The position numbers and the translations under genes were made by a program. 64,000 nt of DNA, taken from Solirubrobacteraceae bacterium (GTDB lineage Bacteria; Actinomycetota; Thermoleophilia; Solirubrobacterales; Solirubrobacteraceae). Shown piece after piece: positions 34,795 to 42,937 of the stretch; position 1 is the first letter of the stretch, and the number at the start of each line of letters is the position of its first letter. The DNA lies in the NCBI GenBank assembly GCA_030447275.1, contig JAUJPF010000017.1, positions 16,748 through 80,747 of the forward strand, in the 5' to 3' direction. A model generated the notes under the pieces. It worked only from the letters and a program-made list of their open reading frames with translations. It was not told the DNA's origin and searched no databases.

Positions 34795-36904
34795 CGAGCT
34801 GCTCGATCGACGCCTCGGGCAGCAGGCGCTCGAGCGGTCGCGGCAGCCACCAGTTCCACCTGCCGAGCAGCTCCATCGCGGCGGGCACGAGCACGAGCCG
34901 GACGAGCGTCGCGTCGACGGCGATCGCCACCGCGCACCCGAGGCCGATCTGCTGGATCGACGGCAGGCCGGTCCCGACGAAGACGAGGAAGACGGCGACC
35001 ATGATGATCGCCGCGCTGGTGATCGTGCGCGCGCTCGTCGCGAGCCCCTCGGCCACCGCTCGGCGGTTGTCTCCGGTGGCGATCCAGCGCTCGCGGATGC
35101 GGGTGAGCAGGAAGACCTCGTAGTCCATCGAGAGACCGAAGACGATCGCGAGGACGAGCGGCGGGATCATGGTGTCGACGTCGCCGAAGACGAGCGCGAG
35201 CACGCCGTACGCGGCGCCGACGCTGAGGATGTTCATCAGGACGGCCTTCACGGGCAGGAGCACGCTGCGCAGGAGGACCAGCAGCACGAGGTAGGAGAGG
35301 CCGAGGGCGAAGAGCGCGATCTTCCACATCGAGCCCGACACGATCGCGTCGAAGTCGAAGATCGCGGCTGGGGTGCCGCCGACGACGACGTCGGCGCCTT
35401 CGGCGCGGACGTCGCGCAGACGCTCCACCGCCGCGAGCGCGCGCGGGCTCTCGCCGTCGCTGTCGAGCCGGGCGAAGAGCAGCGCGGCGCCGCCGTCCTC
35501 GGCCGGAATGGGCTCGGCCACCGCGCGCACCGCCGGGTCGCGCCGGACGTCCGCGCGCAGTTCGGCCAGCGCGTCGCGGTTGTCGCGCAGCGTCCCGCGC
35601 TGGAAGTCGGCGACGATCTTCAGCGGCGTGCCGTCGCCGCGGCCGCCGACGCTCGCCGCGGCCTCGAAGCCGACGCGCGTCTCGTGACGCTCGTCGAACT
35701 GGCGCAGCGCGCCGCTCTCGGTGCCGAGGTTCACTGCGGGCGCGGCGAGCGCGACCAGGACCGCGCTCGCGCCGACCACGGCGACGACCGGGCGCCGCAT
35801 GACCGCGCCCGTCCAGCGGCCCCAGAACGTGCTCTCCGGCGGCCGGTTCGCGCGCCCGCGCCGGCGGGAGAGCAGCGCGCCGACGAGGCCGCCCGGCGCC
35901 CAGGCGCGCCGGCCGAGCAGCGAGATGAGCACCGGCAGCAGCGTCGCGGTCGCAAGCATGGCGACCGACGCGACGAGGATCGCGCCGATGGCCATCGAGC
36001 GGAGGGTCGTCGTGTTGACGAGGAAGAGCCCCGCGAGGCTGGCGATGACGGTCAACCCGCTGAAGATCACCGCCAGTCCGGAGGTCGCCATCGCGACGCC
36101 GCGCGCCTCCTCCGGCGGACGCCCGGAGCGGACCTCCTCCCGGTACCGGGCCAGCACGAACAGCGAGTAGTCGACCGCGACGCCGATGCCGACCATCGAC
36201 GCCATGTTCGTGACGAAGACCGACATCTCGGTCACCGTGGTGAGGAGGTAGATGAGCGCGCCGGTGACGATGACCGAGCCGGCGCCGAGCGCGAGCGGGA
36301 GCAGCGCCGCGGCGAGCGAGCCGAACACGCCGAGGAGCACGACGGCGACGATCGGGAAGCCGCGGAGCTCGGCGGCCTGCACGTCCTCCTTCGCCACCTC
36401 CTGCAGCCCGGACCACAGCGCGCCCTGCCCGACGAGGTGCGGCGTGACGCCGCCGGCCGGCTCGCCGACACGTAGCTCCTTGCGCAAGTCGCGCGCCACG
36501 TCGGTCGCGCCGTACTCGTTCACGGCGGCGTCGAGGGGGACGACGAGCGGGCGGTCGGGTCGTGCGGCCGCCGCGGCCCCGCGCTCGGCCTGCTCGCTCA
36601 GCGCGACGTCGTCGACGCGCTCGGTCGCTCGGTCGAGGCGGTGGAGCGCGGCGCGGAGGTCCTGCCGCGTCGCGTCGCGCTCCGGGCGCAGGACGGCCGC
36701 GAGCGTCGTGCGGCTCTGCTCCGGGAAGTCCTGCGGCAGCCGGTCCTCGACCAGCTTCGACTGCGAGCCCGGCACGCCGAAGCCGCCGCCGGTGAGGTTG
36801 TCGGACTGCTTCGCGGCGAGGGGGACGGCGGCGACCAGCGCGGCGACCCACAGCCCCAGCACCACCAGGCGGTGCCGGCGCAGGAGCGCGTCGAGCTTGA
36901 GCAT
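34742..36904 (-). CDS. MMPL/RND-family transporter
   Basis: The protein of about 720 residues has 12 predicted membrane helices in two halves. GIGVAVDYSLFVLARYREEV with GLAVIFSGLTVIASL is in the first half, and IVFGLSMDYEVFLLTRIRERW with RTITSAAIIMVAVFLVF in the second. The Asp in GVAVDYS and SMDYE is typical of MMPL proton relay sites. Starts at 36904 and 36916 are downstream of a 14-bp palindrome; a third at 36937 would lie upstream of it, so I favour 36904. Probably exports lipids or drugs, controlled by the TetR gene directly upstream. Confidence 0.92.
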   Translation of the reverse strand: MLKLDALLRRHRLVVLGLWVAALVAAVPLAAKQSDNLTGGGFGVPGSQSKLVEDRLPQDFPEQSRTTLAAVLRPERDATRQDLRAALHRLDRATERVDDVALSEQAERGAAAAARPDRPLVVPLDAAVNEYGATDVARDLRKELRVGEPAGGVTPHLVGQGALWSGLQEVAKEDVQAAELRGFPIVAVVLLGVFGSLAAALLPLALGAGSVIVTGALIYLLTTVTEMSVFVTNMASMVGIGVAVDYSLFVLARYREEVRSGRPPEEARGVAMATSGLAVIFSGLTVIASLAGLFLVNTTTLRSMAIGAILVASVAMLATATLLPVLISLLGRRAWAPGGLVGALLSRRRGRANRPPESTFWGRWTGAVMRRPVVAVVGASAVLVALAAPAVNLGTESGALRQFDERHETRVGFEAAASVGGRGDGTPLKIVADFQRGTLRDNRDALAELRADVRRDPAVRAVAEPIPAEDGGAALLFARLDSDGESPRALAAVERLRDVRAEGADVVVGGTPAAIFDFDAIVSGSMWKIALFALGLSYLVLLVLLRSVLLPVKAVLMNILSVGAAYGVLALVFGDVDTMIPPLVLAIVFGLSMDYEVFLLTRIRERWIATGDNRRAVAEGLATSARTITSAAIIMVAVFLVFVGTGLPSIQQIGLGCAVAIAVDATLVRLVLVPAAMELLGRWNWWLPRPLERLLPEASIEQLATPSAPRPSPAASGSRA

Positions 36905-36916
36905 GAACCGCTGCAT

Positions 36917-36930
36917 TGGCTGGCCAGCCA
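36917..36930. promoter_or_regulatory. Perfect 14-bp palindrome, candidate TetR operator
   Basis: TGGCTGGCCAGCCA is its own reverse complement and lies between the TetR gene and the downstream MMPL gene, just upstream of the preferred MMPL start codons. TetR dimers bind such palindromes. A shorter relative, ACTGGCCAGT, occurs near 42778. Confidence 0.5.
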
Positions 36931-36990
36931 GTCTCATGCCCGCGGAGGCCCGCGCGGTGTGTGAAGTGGCGCACGCGCCTAGGGCGAGGT

Positions 36991-37608
36991 CTAGCGCGCG
37001 TCGAGCAGCTCGCGCGACGCGACGAAGCTCGCCCGCAGCGTGCTCCCCCAGTCGCGGTCGGGGTCGGCGACCATCCGCAGCGCCATCCCGTCGGCCATCG
37101 CGAAGAGCACGTCGGCGACCTCCTCGGCCTCGGCGCCGAGTCGGACGACGCCCGCGGCCTCCTTGGCCCGCAGCACGTCGGCGAGCTGCTGGCGGGTGCG
37201 GCGCAGGAGCTCGGAGAACTCGGCCGCGACCTCCTCGTGGCGGCGCGACAGCGCGAACAGCTCGAAGATCAGCGTGATCAGGTCCGGCTCGGCCTCGATC
37301 AGGTGCTCGAGGTTCGCGACCATGGTCTGGAGGACGTCGTCGGGCGTCGAGGCGTCGGCGAGCGACGCGTCGAGCATCGTCATGCGGACGTCGCAGTCGT
37401 GGCGCACGACCTCGGCGAGCAGCCGCTCCTTGGTCCCGAAGTAGTAGTGCAGGAGGCCGCGCGAGACGCCGGCCTCGCGCGCGACGTGGTCGAAGGTGGA
37501 GCCCGCGACGCCGCGGCGCGCGACCGAGCTGCGCATCGCCTCGACGATCCGCTGCGCCTTCTCGCCGGGGAGACGTCGCTCGCTGCCGGTGGTCGCCGCC
37601 GCCTCCAT
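36991..37608 (-). CDS. TetR/AcrR-family transcriptional regulator
   Basis: The 205-residue protein has the TetR helix-turn-helix (AQRIVEAMRSSVARRGVAGSTFDHVAREAGVSRGLLHYYFGTKERLL) and a C-terminal ligand domain (LITLIFELFALSRR). ATG 37608 is supported by a TAGGCT box 9 nt upstream (37618-37623 on the complement). The MMPL gene follows 86 nt downstream in the same direction, and a palindrome in that gap suggests it represses the transporter. Confidence 0.92.
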   Translation of the reverse strand: MEAAATTGSERRLPGEKAQRIVEAMRSSVARRGVAGSTFDHVAREAGVSRGLLHYYFGTKERLLAEVVRHDCDVRMTMLDASLADASTPDDVLQTMVANLEHLIEAEPDLITLIFELFALSRRHEEVAAEFSELLRRTRQQLADVLRAKEAAGVVRLGAEAEEVADVLFAMADGMALRMVADPDRDWGSTLRASFVASRELLDAR

Positions 37609-37680
37609 TGGCGGGGAAGCCTAGCTCTGGAACGCCCGACCGCGAAAAGGCTCGTTCATCGGCCCGCCCCTGAACGACGA

Positions 37681-37702
37681 AGGGCGCCCCTCGAGGCGCC
37701 CT
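37681..37702 (-). terminator. Intrinsic terminator after the Ala/Lys-rich protein gene
   Basis: AGGGCGCC (37681-37688) pairs with GGCGCCCT (37695-37702) around CCTCGA. On the minus strand the hairpin lies about 26 nt past the stop at 37729 and is followed by TTCGTCGTTC. This matches a rho-independent terminator for that strand. Confidence 0.7.
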
Positions 37703-37728
37703 CCACGTTCCAGCGGTCCGGCAGCGGA

Positions 37729-38187
37729 TCAGGCGGCGCCCGCCGTCTCCGGTGCCGGGGTCGACGGGGTGGTCGTCGACGTGTAGTCGAACTCCTCCTC
37801 CGCGCCGAACAGCATGTCGAGCACCTTGTTGCGCAGATCCTCGCTCGCGGCGATCGCCACCGCCCCGCCGACGACGGTCAGCAGGATGAGACGGCCGAGG
37901 CCGCCCTTGCGCCTCTTCTTCTTGGGACCCTCGCGCAGCGCTTCGCTGGCGTCGCGCAGCGAGTCCGCCGCGCTCTTGAGGTCCTTGTGAAGCTTCTTGT
38001 CGTCGAGCAGCGCCTTCGTCGGGCCCTTGCCGTTGCTCAGGCGATCGAAGGCGTCGCGCCCGGACTCGAAGGCGACGCGCAGGTTGTCGCGCAGCTCGTC
38101 GTCCTGGATGAGGCGCTGGACGTACGGCGACGCCGTCGCCGCGGCTCCCGCTGCGCCCGCCTTCGCGGCCTTGGTCTTCTTCGCCAT
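37729..38187 (-). CDS. Ala/Lys-rich single-pass membrane protein
   Basis: The 152-residue protein begins MAKKTKAAKAGAAGAAATASPYVQRL. It has a helical charged middle (LRDNLRVAFESGRDAFDRLS, LHKDLKSAADSLRDASEALRE), a basic patch KKKRRKGG, then a membrane helix (LGRLILLTVVGGAVAIA) and a Thr/Pro acidic tail. It looks like a conserved actinobacterial hypothetical; the basic-then-hydrophobic order suggests a membrane-tethered cytoplasmic coil. Its own terminator follows. Confidence 0.72.
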   Translation of the reverse strand: MAKKTKAAKAGAAGAAATASPYVQRLIQDDELRDNLRVAFESGRDAFDRLSNGKGPTKALLDDKKLHKDLKSAADSLRDASEALREGPKKKRRKGGLGRLILLTVVGGAVAIAASEDLRNKVLDMLFGAEEEFDYTSTTTPSTPAPETAGAA

Positions 38188-38242
38188 TCCTTCTTCCCTC
38201 GATCGCTGGCGTGCGTGTCGCTGCGGATGCTACCCACCCAGG

Positions 38243-38545
38243 TCAGTCCTTGGACGGACCCGGGCCGATCGGCGACGGCGAGTAGAAGAAGAACCACACC
38301 TCGAACGCGACCACGACGAGCGCGACCAGGATCACGAGCATGCGCTCCAGCGCGGTCACCTCGTGCTTCTCGCGCTCGTAGTTGACGCGCTCGGCGCGCA
38401 TCGAGCGCAGCCACGGAACGTGGCGCCGGACGGTCTGCGGCTTGCCGGTGATCGCGTCGTACGTGTTGGACGCCCAGCCCAGCACCCAGATCAGCGCGAG
38501 GCACGCGGCGACGAGGACGACGGTGACGAGGAAGACGGCGCTCAT
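38243..38545 (-). CDS. Small two-helix membrane protein
   Basis: The 100-residue protein starts at ATG 38545 (MSAVFLVTVVLVAACLALIW). A second helix (MLVILVALVVVAFEVWFFFY) lies near the end. A positively charged loop (RRHVPWLRSMRAERVNYEREKHEV) between them should be cytoplasmic. Family unknown. It begins 2 nt after the stop of the truncated membrane-protein gene upstream, so the two were probably one operon. Confidence 0.72.
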   Translation of the reverse strand: MSAVFLVTVVLVAACLALIWVLGWASNTYDAITGKPQTVRRHVPWLRSMRAERVNYEREKHEVTALERMLVILVALVVVAFEVWFFFYSPSPIGPGPSKD

Positions 38546-38547
38546 CG

Positions 38548-38640
38548 TCACTGCGTCGAGCGCTCGACGACGCGGGAGCCCACCCAGACGGCGAGCAGCG
38601 GCGCGCCCGTCCAGATGTTGAGGGCCGCGATGCTCGAGGC
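38548..38640 (-). pseudogene. C-terminal remnant of a membrane protein
   Basis: Just before ATG 38545 the minus strand reads IAALNIWTGAPLLAVWVGSR and ends VVERSTQ-stop (38548-38550), with no start codon. This looks like the last membrane helix of a lost gene. Upstream the sequence turns into the C-terminal half of a plus-strand TetR gene, so both divergent genes lost their 5' ends at about 38640. Confidence 0.5.
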
Positions 38641-38888
38641 CGGACGCGACGAGAAGATGCGCGCGCTCGCCGTCGAGGTCTGGCGCGGCAACCGCGAGCT
38701 GCTCGGCAAGATCGTCGCGAAGCGCTACGCCGACCAGGGCCGCGAGCCGCCGCTGGCCCCGCTCACGCTCGCGAGCGCGCTGATCGCCATGGACATCGGG
38801 CTGGCGATCCAGCACCACGTCGACCCCGAGGTGGTCCCGCTCGACCCTCTACCCCGAGGTGTTCGGGGACGTGTTCGACGCCCTCTAG
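38630..38888 (+). pseudogene. TetR-type regulator, DNA-binding half missing
   Basis: The plus strand reads EAGRDEKMRALAVEVWRGNR, then LTLASALIAMDIGLAIQHHVDPEVVPLD. After removing one C from the CCC at 38845-38847, it gives LYPEVFGDVFDAL and stop TAG 38886-38888. This is the usual C-terminal half of a TetR protein. No helix-turn-helix precedes it. Its TAG shares CTAG with the stop of the MBL gene. Confidence 0.65.
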
Positions 38889-39679
38889 ACCTCGTACACG
38901 GCGCCCTCGGCCGCGACCTCGACCGGGGCGCCGAAGGCGTCGGTCGCGCACTCGCTCGCCCAGATGTGGTCCATCTCGTCGGAGATGTGGGTGAGGACGA
39001 GGCGCTTGGCGTTTGCGGCGCGGCCGTGCTCGCCGGCCTCGCGCGGGGTGAGGTGGCCGCGCTGGCCGTCGCGCTCCGGGCGCGGCAGCGTCGCCTCGAG
39101 CAGGACGAGGTCGGCGCCGTCGGCGAAGCGGACGACCTCCTCGCTCGGACGGTGGTCGGCGCCGTAGACGATCCTGCCGCCGCCGTTCGCCGAGCGCAGC
39201 TCGACGGCCTGCGTCGGGGTGAAGTGCGGGACCGGGTGGAACCGCACCCGGATCCCGCCCACGTCAAGCTCCTCGTCGGGGTCGTACTCGCGCAGGTCGA
39301 AGGCCTTCTCGATCAGGTCCTCGTTGCCCCACGAGCCGACGACGCGGCGGAAGAAGTCGCGCGCGCCCGGCGGGGCGTGCAGCACCGGCCGCGCCGGAGC
39401 GTCGGTGCCGGGCCAGCGGTCGACGGGGACCGGCTGCTGGCGCGGCGCGTAGACGAGCGCGTACGCGTAGGGCACGAGGTCGAGGACGTGGTCGGCGTGC
39501 AGGTGCGAGATGACCACCGCGTCGACGTCCACGTAGTCGACGAACTGGCGCAGCTTGGCGAAGACGCCGTTGCCGCAGTCGAGCAGCACGGCGGCGTCGC
39601 CGTCCTCGACGAGGTAGCCGCTGCACGCGCCGCCCGCGTCCGTGTAGGACGGCGACTTCCCGAGGACGGTCAAGCGCAC
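38885..39679 (-). CDS. Metallo-beta-lactamase-fold hydrolase, RNase Z-like
   Basis: The 264-residue protein has the metal motif HLHADH (VISHLHADHVLDLV), LLDCGNGVFA, VPHFTPTQAVEL, YGADHRPSEEVV with a ligand Asp, LLEATL and LTHIS. The pattern AGGACSGYLVEDGDAAVLLDCG is typical of single-domain actinobacterial MBL proteins related to RNase Z or phosphodiesterases (Rv2407-like). No exosite arm is visible. Substrate unknown. Confidence 0.9.
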   Translation of the reverse strand: MRLTVLGKSPSYTDAGGACSGYLVEDGDAAVLLDCGNGVFAKLRQFVDYVDVDAVVISHLHADHVLDLVPYAYALVYAPRQQPVPVDRWPGTDAPARPVLHAPPGARDFFRRVVGSWGNEDLIEKAFDLREYDPDEELDVGGIRVRFHPVPHFTPTQAVELRSANGGGRIVYGADHRPSEEVVRFADGADLVLLEATLPRPERDGQRGHLTPREAGEHGRAANAKRLVLTHISDEMDHIWASECATDAFGAPVEVAAEGAVYEV

Positions 39680-39718
39680 GGGCGGGCATGCTAACCGCGT
39701 GTGAACGCGGCGGGGCAG

Positions 39719-39931
39719 TTATGCGTGCAGCGCGGCCTGTTCCTGCGCCGACGGGAACGCCCACGCGGCGCGCGTGCGGCGCTCCTGGCGGAACGTGAAG
39801 CGCAGCTGCTGCGGAGGACGCAGCCCGTCGGGATGGTCCGGGCGGAAGGTCGCGCACGGTTCGTCCTCGCTCAACGCGCAGAGCAGGTTGCACCGGAAGT
39901 AGCAGTCGTCGCACGTCACCTTCTTCGCCAT
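39719..39931 (-). CDS. Small Cys-rich conserved protein
   Basis: The 70-residue protein begins MAKKVTCDDCYFRCNLLCALSEDEPCATFRP. Five Cys in 20 residues suggest a zinc or Fe-S knuckle. The C-terminal half is basic with RFTFRQERRTRAAWAFPSAQ. It recalls short hypothetical proteins of Actinobacteria; function unknown. Confidence 0.75.
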   Translation of the reverse strand: MAKKVTCDDCYFRCNLLCALSEDEPCATFRPDHPDGLRPPQQLRFTFRQERRTRAAWAFPSAQEQAALHA

Positions 39932-40002
39932 GACCGAGACCAGATCACATCCCGCACCGGCTGCGCAACGCCGGTTCCCGCAAAAGCCGCGAAAACGAAA
40001 GC

Positions 40003-40017
40003 CCCCGCTATCAGCGG
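40003..40017 (-). terminator. Intrinsic terminator after lhgO
   Basis: On the minus strand CCCGCT-GAT-AGCGGG forms a 6-bp hairpin (40003-40008 with 40012-40017), followed by GGCTTTCGTTTTC. The T-rich run and position about 40 nt past the lhgO stop fit a rho-independent terminator. A longer fold with AGCGGGG near 40045 is also possible. Confidence 0.65.
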
Positions 40018-40055
40018 GAATCTCGCTGGTTCGTCTGCAACGAGCGGGGTTTTCG

Positions 40056-41255
40056 TCAGGCGAGGGCGCGGTCGGCGAGGCGCTCGGCCAGCGCGAGCGA
40101 CGACGTGGCCGCCGGCGAGGGCGCGTTGCGCACGTGGAGCACCCCGCCGGCCTCGCTGACCAGGAAGTCGTCGACGAGCCGGCCGTCGCGCCCGACGGCC
40201 TGCGCGCGGACCCCCGCCGTGCTCTCGCGCGCCACGTCGCTCGGCGCGAGCTCGGGCACGTAGGCGCGGCACGCGTCGACGAACGCGCGCCGGCTCGCGG
40301 CGAGGCGCAGCTCGGTCAGGCCGGTGCGCCACCAGCGCCGCATCACGCGCCACGTCCCCGGCCAGGCGAGCGTGTCGGCGACGTCGCGCGGGCGCACGCG
40401 GCGCAGGCGGTAGGCGTCGCGCGCGCCGACGAGCAGCGCGCTCGGGCCGAGCCAGACCTCGCCGGTGATGTGCTTGGTCAGGTGGACGCCGAGGAACGGC
40501 AGGTCCGGGTCGGGAACGGGGTAGATGAGGCCGCGCACGAGCCGGCGCGCCTCGGGGCGCAGCTTCAGGTAGGCGCCGCGGAAGGGGACGATCCGCGGGT
40601 CGGCGGGCGCGCCGAGGCCGACGGCCAGGCGGTCGGCCCACGGGCCGGCGCAGAACACGGCGTTCGCGGCGCGCAGCCGCCCGCGCGAGTGCGTGATGGC
40701 GACGCCGGCGCCGTCGCGCGCCGCACCCGTCACCTCGTGGCCGAGCCGCAGCTCGCCGCCGCGCTCGCGGACGTCGCCGGCCAGCGCCCGCGCGACGCCC
40801 GGGAAGTCGACGATGCCGGTGTTCGGCGAGTGCAGCGCCGCGACGCCGACGCAGTGCGGCTCGACCTCGCGCAGCCCCGCCGCGTCGAGGCGCCGCAGCC
40901 CCGGGACGCCGTTGGCCCGGCCGCGCCGCTCCAGCTCTGCGAGCTTCGGCAGCTCGGCGTCCGTGAGCGCGACGATCACCTTGCCGCAGCGCTCGTAGGC
41001 GACGCCGTGCTCGTCGCAGAAGTCGTAGAGCCGCCTCGCCCCCTCCACGCACAGCGTCGCCTTGAGCGACCCCGGGGCGTAGTAGATGCCCGCGTGGACG
41101 ACCCCGCTGTTGTGCCCTGTCTGGTGGAAGCCGACCTCCTCCTGCTTGTCGAGGACCGCGACGCGCAGGTCCGGCCGGCGCAGCAGCAGCTCGCGGGCGA
41201 CGGCCAGGCCGACGATTCCCGCGCCAACGACGGCGACGTCGTGATCGGTGGGCAC
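40056..41255 (-). CDS. lhgO: L-2-hydroxyglutarate oxidase family FAD enzyme
   Basis: The 399-residue FAD protein starts MPTDHDVAVVGAGIVGLAVARELL (dinucleotide fold). It has the LhgO pattern HQTGHNSGVVHAGIYYAPGSLKA, CGKVIVALTDAEL, HSPNTGIVDFPGVA, VPFRGAYLKLRP and LGVHLTKHITGEVWLGPSA. E. coli LhgO oxidises L-2-hydroxyglutarate to 2-oxoglutarate and passes electrons to quinone. It diverges from the SDR gene. Confidence 0.93.
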   Translation of the reverse strand: MPTDHDVAVVGAGIVGLAVARELLLRRPDLRVAVLDKQEEVGFHQTGHNSGVVHAGIYYAPGSLKATLCVEGARRLYDFCDEHGVAYERCGKVIVALTDAELPKLAELERRGRANGVPGLRRLDAAGLREVEPHCVGVAALHSPNTGIVDFPGVARALAGDVRERGGELRLGHEVTGAARDGAGVAITHSRGRLRAANAVFCAGPWADRLAVGLGAPADPRIVPFRGAYLKLRPEARRLVRGLIYPVPDPDLPFLGVHLTKHITGEVWLGPSALLVGARDAYRLRRVRPRDVADTLAWPGTWRVMRRWWRTGLTELRLAASRRAFVDACRAYVPELAPSDVARESTAGVRAQAVGRDGRLVDDFLVSEAGGVLHVRNAPSPAATSSLALAERLADRALA

Positions 41256-41265
41256 GGCGACAGGG

Positions 41266-41271
41266 TATGGA
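41266..41271 (+). promoter_or_regulatory. Candidate -10 box deciding the SDR start
   Basis: TATGGA lies 10 nt before ATG 41282. An alternative ATG at 41267 lies within this box, so transcription starting about 41278 would exclude it. Confidence 0.45.
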
Positions 41272-41281
41272 CAGCGCTCCG

Positions 41282-42199
41282 ATGAGGATCCTCGTCACCG
41301 GCATCACCGGCTATGTCGGCGGAGCGCTCGCCCCGCGGCTGCTCGACGACGGCCACGACGTGCGCGGCCTCGCCCGCGATCCGTCGCGCTGCGCGGTGCC
41401 GGGCGTGCCCTGCGTGCGCGGCGACGCGGTGAGCGGCGCCGGGCTCGACGAGGCGCTCGAGGGGATCGACGTCGCCTACTACCTCATCCACTCGATGGAG
41501 CCCGGCAACGACGACTTCGCCGCGCGCGAGGAGCGCTCCGCGGAAAACGTCGCCGAGGCCGCCGCCGGTGCGGGCGTCGAGCGCGTGGTCTACCTCGGGG
41601 GGCCGGTCCCGCAGGACGCCCCGATCTCGCCGCACCTGGCGAGCCGGCTGAAGGTCGAGCAGACGCTGCTCGACGCGCTCCCCGGGTCCGTCGCGCTGCG
41701 CGCATCCGTCGTCATCGGTGCACGCTCGCGTCCGTTCCGCTTCCTCGTGCGGCTCGTCGAGCGCATGCCGTTCATCCCGCTGCCGCCGTGGTCGCAGGCG
41801 CGGACGCAGCCGATCGACGGTCGCGACATGCTCGCGTTCCTCGCTCGCGCGGCCGTCGTGGAGGAGGCAGCCGGACGCTCGCTCGACATCGCCGGCCCCG
41901 ACGTCCTGACCTGGGGCCAGATGATCGAGGGGATCCGCGACTCGCTCATCCTGGGGAGGCCCGGGGTCCGGCTGCCGGTCAGCGTCACCGGGGTGGCCAG
42001 CCGCGTCGCGGCGGCGATCGCGGGCGAGGAGCCCGAGTTCATCGCGACGCTCATGGGCAGCCTCGGCCACGACCTGCTGCCCCGCGACCAGGAGGCCCCG
42101 CGCGTCCTCGGCGTGCGGCCGCGGCGGTTCGACCGCGCCGTCGAGCACGCGCTGGGTGAGTGGGAGGAAATGGAACCGGGTAGCGTCGCCGCCCGATGA
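41282..42199 (+). CDS. NAD(P)-binding SDR/NmrA-like protein
   Basis: From ATG 41282 (MRILVTGITGYVGGALAPRLLDDGHDV) the protein of about 305 residues has the Rossmann motif TGITGYVGG, AYYLIHSM, AAGAGVERVVYLGG and VVIGARSRPFRFLVRLVERMPFIPLP. This matches the atypical SDR group near NmrA and complex I NDUFA9 subunits, often fused in Actinobacteria to an SRPBCC domain. Here an SRPBCC gene follows, overlapping by 4 nt, so the pair probably acts together. Confidence 0.88.
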   Translation: MRILVTGITGYVGGALAPRLLDDGHDVRGLARDPSRCAVPGVPCVRGDAVSGAGLDEALEGIDVAYYLIHSMEPGNDDFAAREERSAENVAEAAAGAGVERVVYLGGPVPQDAPISPHLASRLKVEQTLLDALPGSVALRASVVIGARSRPFRFLVRLVERMPFIPLPPWSQARTQPIDGRDMLAFLARAAVVEEAAGRSLDIAGPDVLTWGQMIEGIRDSLILGRPGVRLPVSVTGVASRVAAAIAGEEPEFIATLMGSLGHDLLPRDQEAPRVLGVRPRRFDRAVEHALGEWEEMEPGSVAAR

Positions 42200-42639
42200 G
42201 CGTCGTCGTGGCCCAGCTCGACATCGCCGCCCCTCCGCACGAGGTGTGGGACTTCGCGATGGACCCGGCCAAGACGCTGGACTGGGTCACCATCGCCCGC
42301 GAGGTCGGCGAGACCTCCGACGGGCCGCTGCGCCCCGGCTACCGGATGGACCAGAAGCTCTGCCTGCGCGGGGTGAGCTTCTGGGTGCACTGGGAGCTGG
42401 AGGAGATCGACGCGCCGTGGTTCGCCCGCTGGGAGGGCAAGGGCCCGGCGCGCTCGAAGGCGATCATCGAGGACCGCCTCGCCGAGCACGACGGCGGAAC
42501 CCGCTTCGACTACCGCAACGAGTTCAAGGCCCCGCTCGGGCCGCTCGGCGCCGCGGCGAGCCGCGTCGTCACCGGGGGCATTCCGGAGAAGGAGGCCAAT
42601 GCGTCGTTGCGGCGGTTGAAGGCGTTGGTGGAGGGGTGA
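42196..42639 (+). CDS. SRPBCC-family (START-like) small-ligand binding protein
   Basis: The 147-residue protein begins MSVVVAQLDIAAPPHEVWDFAMDPAKTLDWVT, has the START-like beta pattern (FWVHWELEEIDAPWFARWEGKGP, GGTRFDYRNEFKAPLG) and a long C-terminal helix. It binds hydrophobic ligands in its family. TAGCGT (42181-42186) lies 9 nt before the ATG. The gene overlaps the SDR stop by ATGA. Confidence 0.88.
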   Translation: MSVVVAQLDIAAPPHEVWDFAMDPAKTLDWVTIAREVGETSDGPLRPGYRMDQKLCLRGVSFWVHWELEEIDAPWFARWEGKGPARSKAIIEDRLAEHDGGTRFDYRNEFKAPLGPLGAAASRVVTGGIPEKEANASLRRLKALVEG

Positions 42640-42738
42640 GGGGTTCGGGGCGCTCCGCCCGGGGCGTCTAGGCGGTTCGGTCGCGGTCTGACGGCTCGAC
42701 GAGGGAGGAGCGGTCGGGTCCGCGCCCGTCGCCGCTCC

Positions 42739-42853
42739 GTGTGCACAACGCTCCACGCGACCCGTCTTCTTCAGTGACTGGCCAGTTACGCACCTCTGGT
42801 GTGCACAACGCTCCACGGGCGGCGGATGAGGCCACGCGTGGAGCGAAATGCAC
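42739..42853. repeat. Cluster of two direct and one inverted 18-bp repeats
   Basis: GTGTGCACAACGCTCCACG occurs at 42739-42757 and again at 42799-42817, exactly 60 bp apart. A degenerate inverted copy, CGTGGAGCG...TGCAC, lies at 42837-42853. Between the direct copies is ACTGGCCAGT. The CGCTCCACG arms can pair with CGTGGAGCG to form a hairpin. The 298-nt gap 42640-42937 holds no convincing gene and is mostly this cluster. It may be a dispersed repeat or an operator array. Confidence 0.65.
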
Positions 42854-42937
42854 CCTCGCCCGCGTTCCCTCCCTCCCTCGGTGAGCTGTCAGACCGCGGC
42901 CGACCCGCTACAGCGCGCCGGGCGGCGCGCCGCGCCG

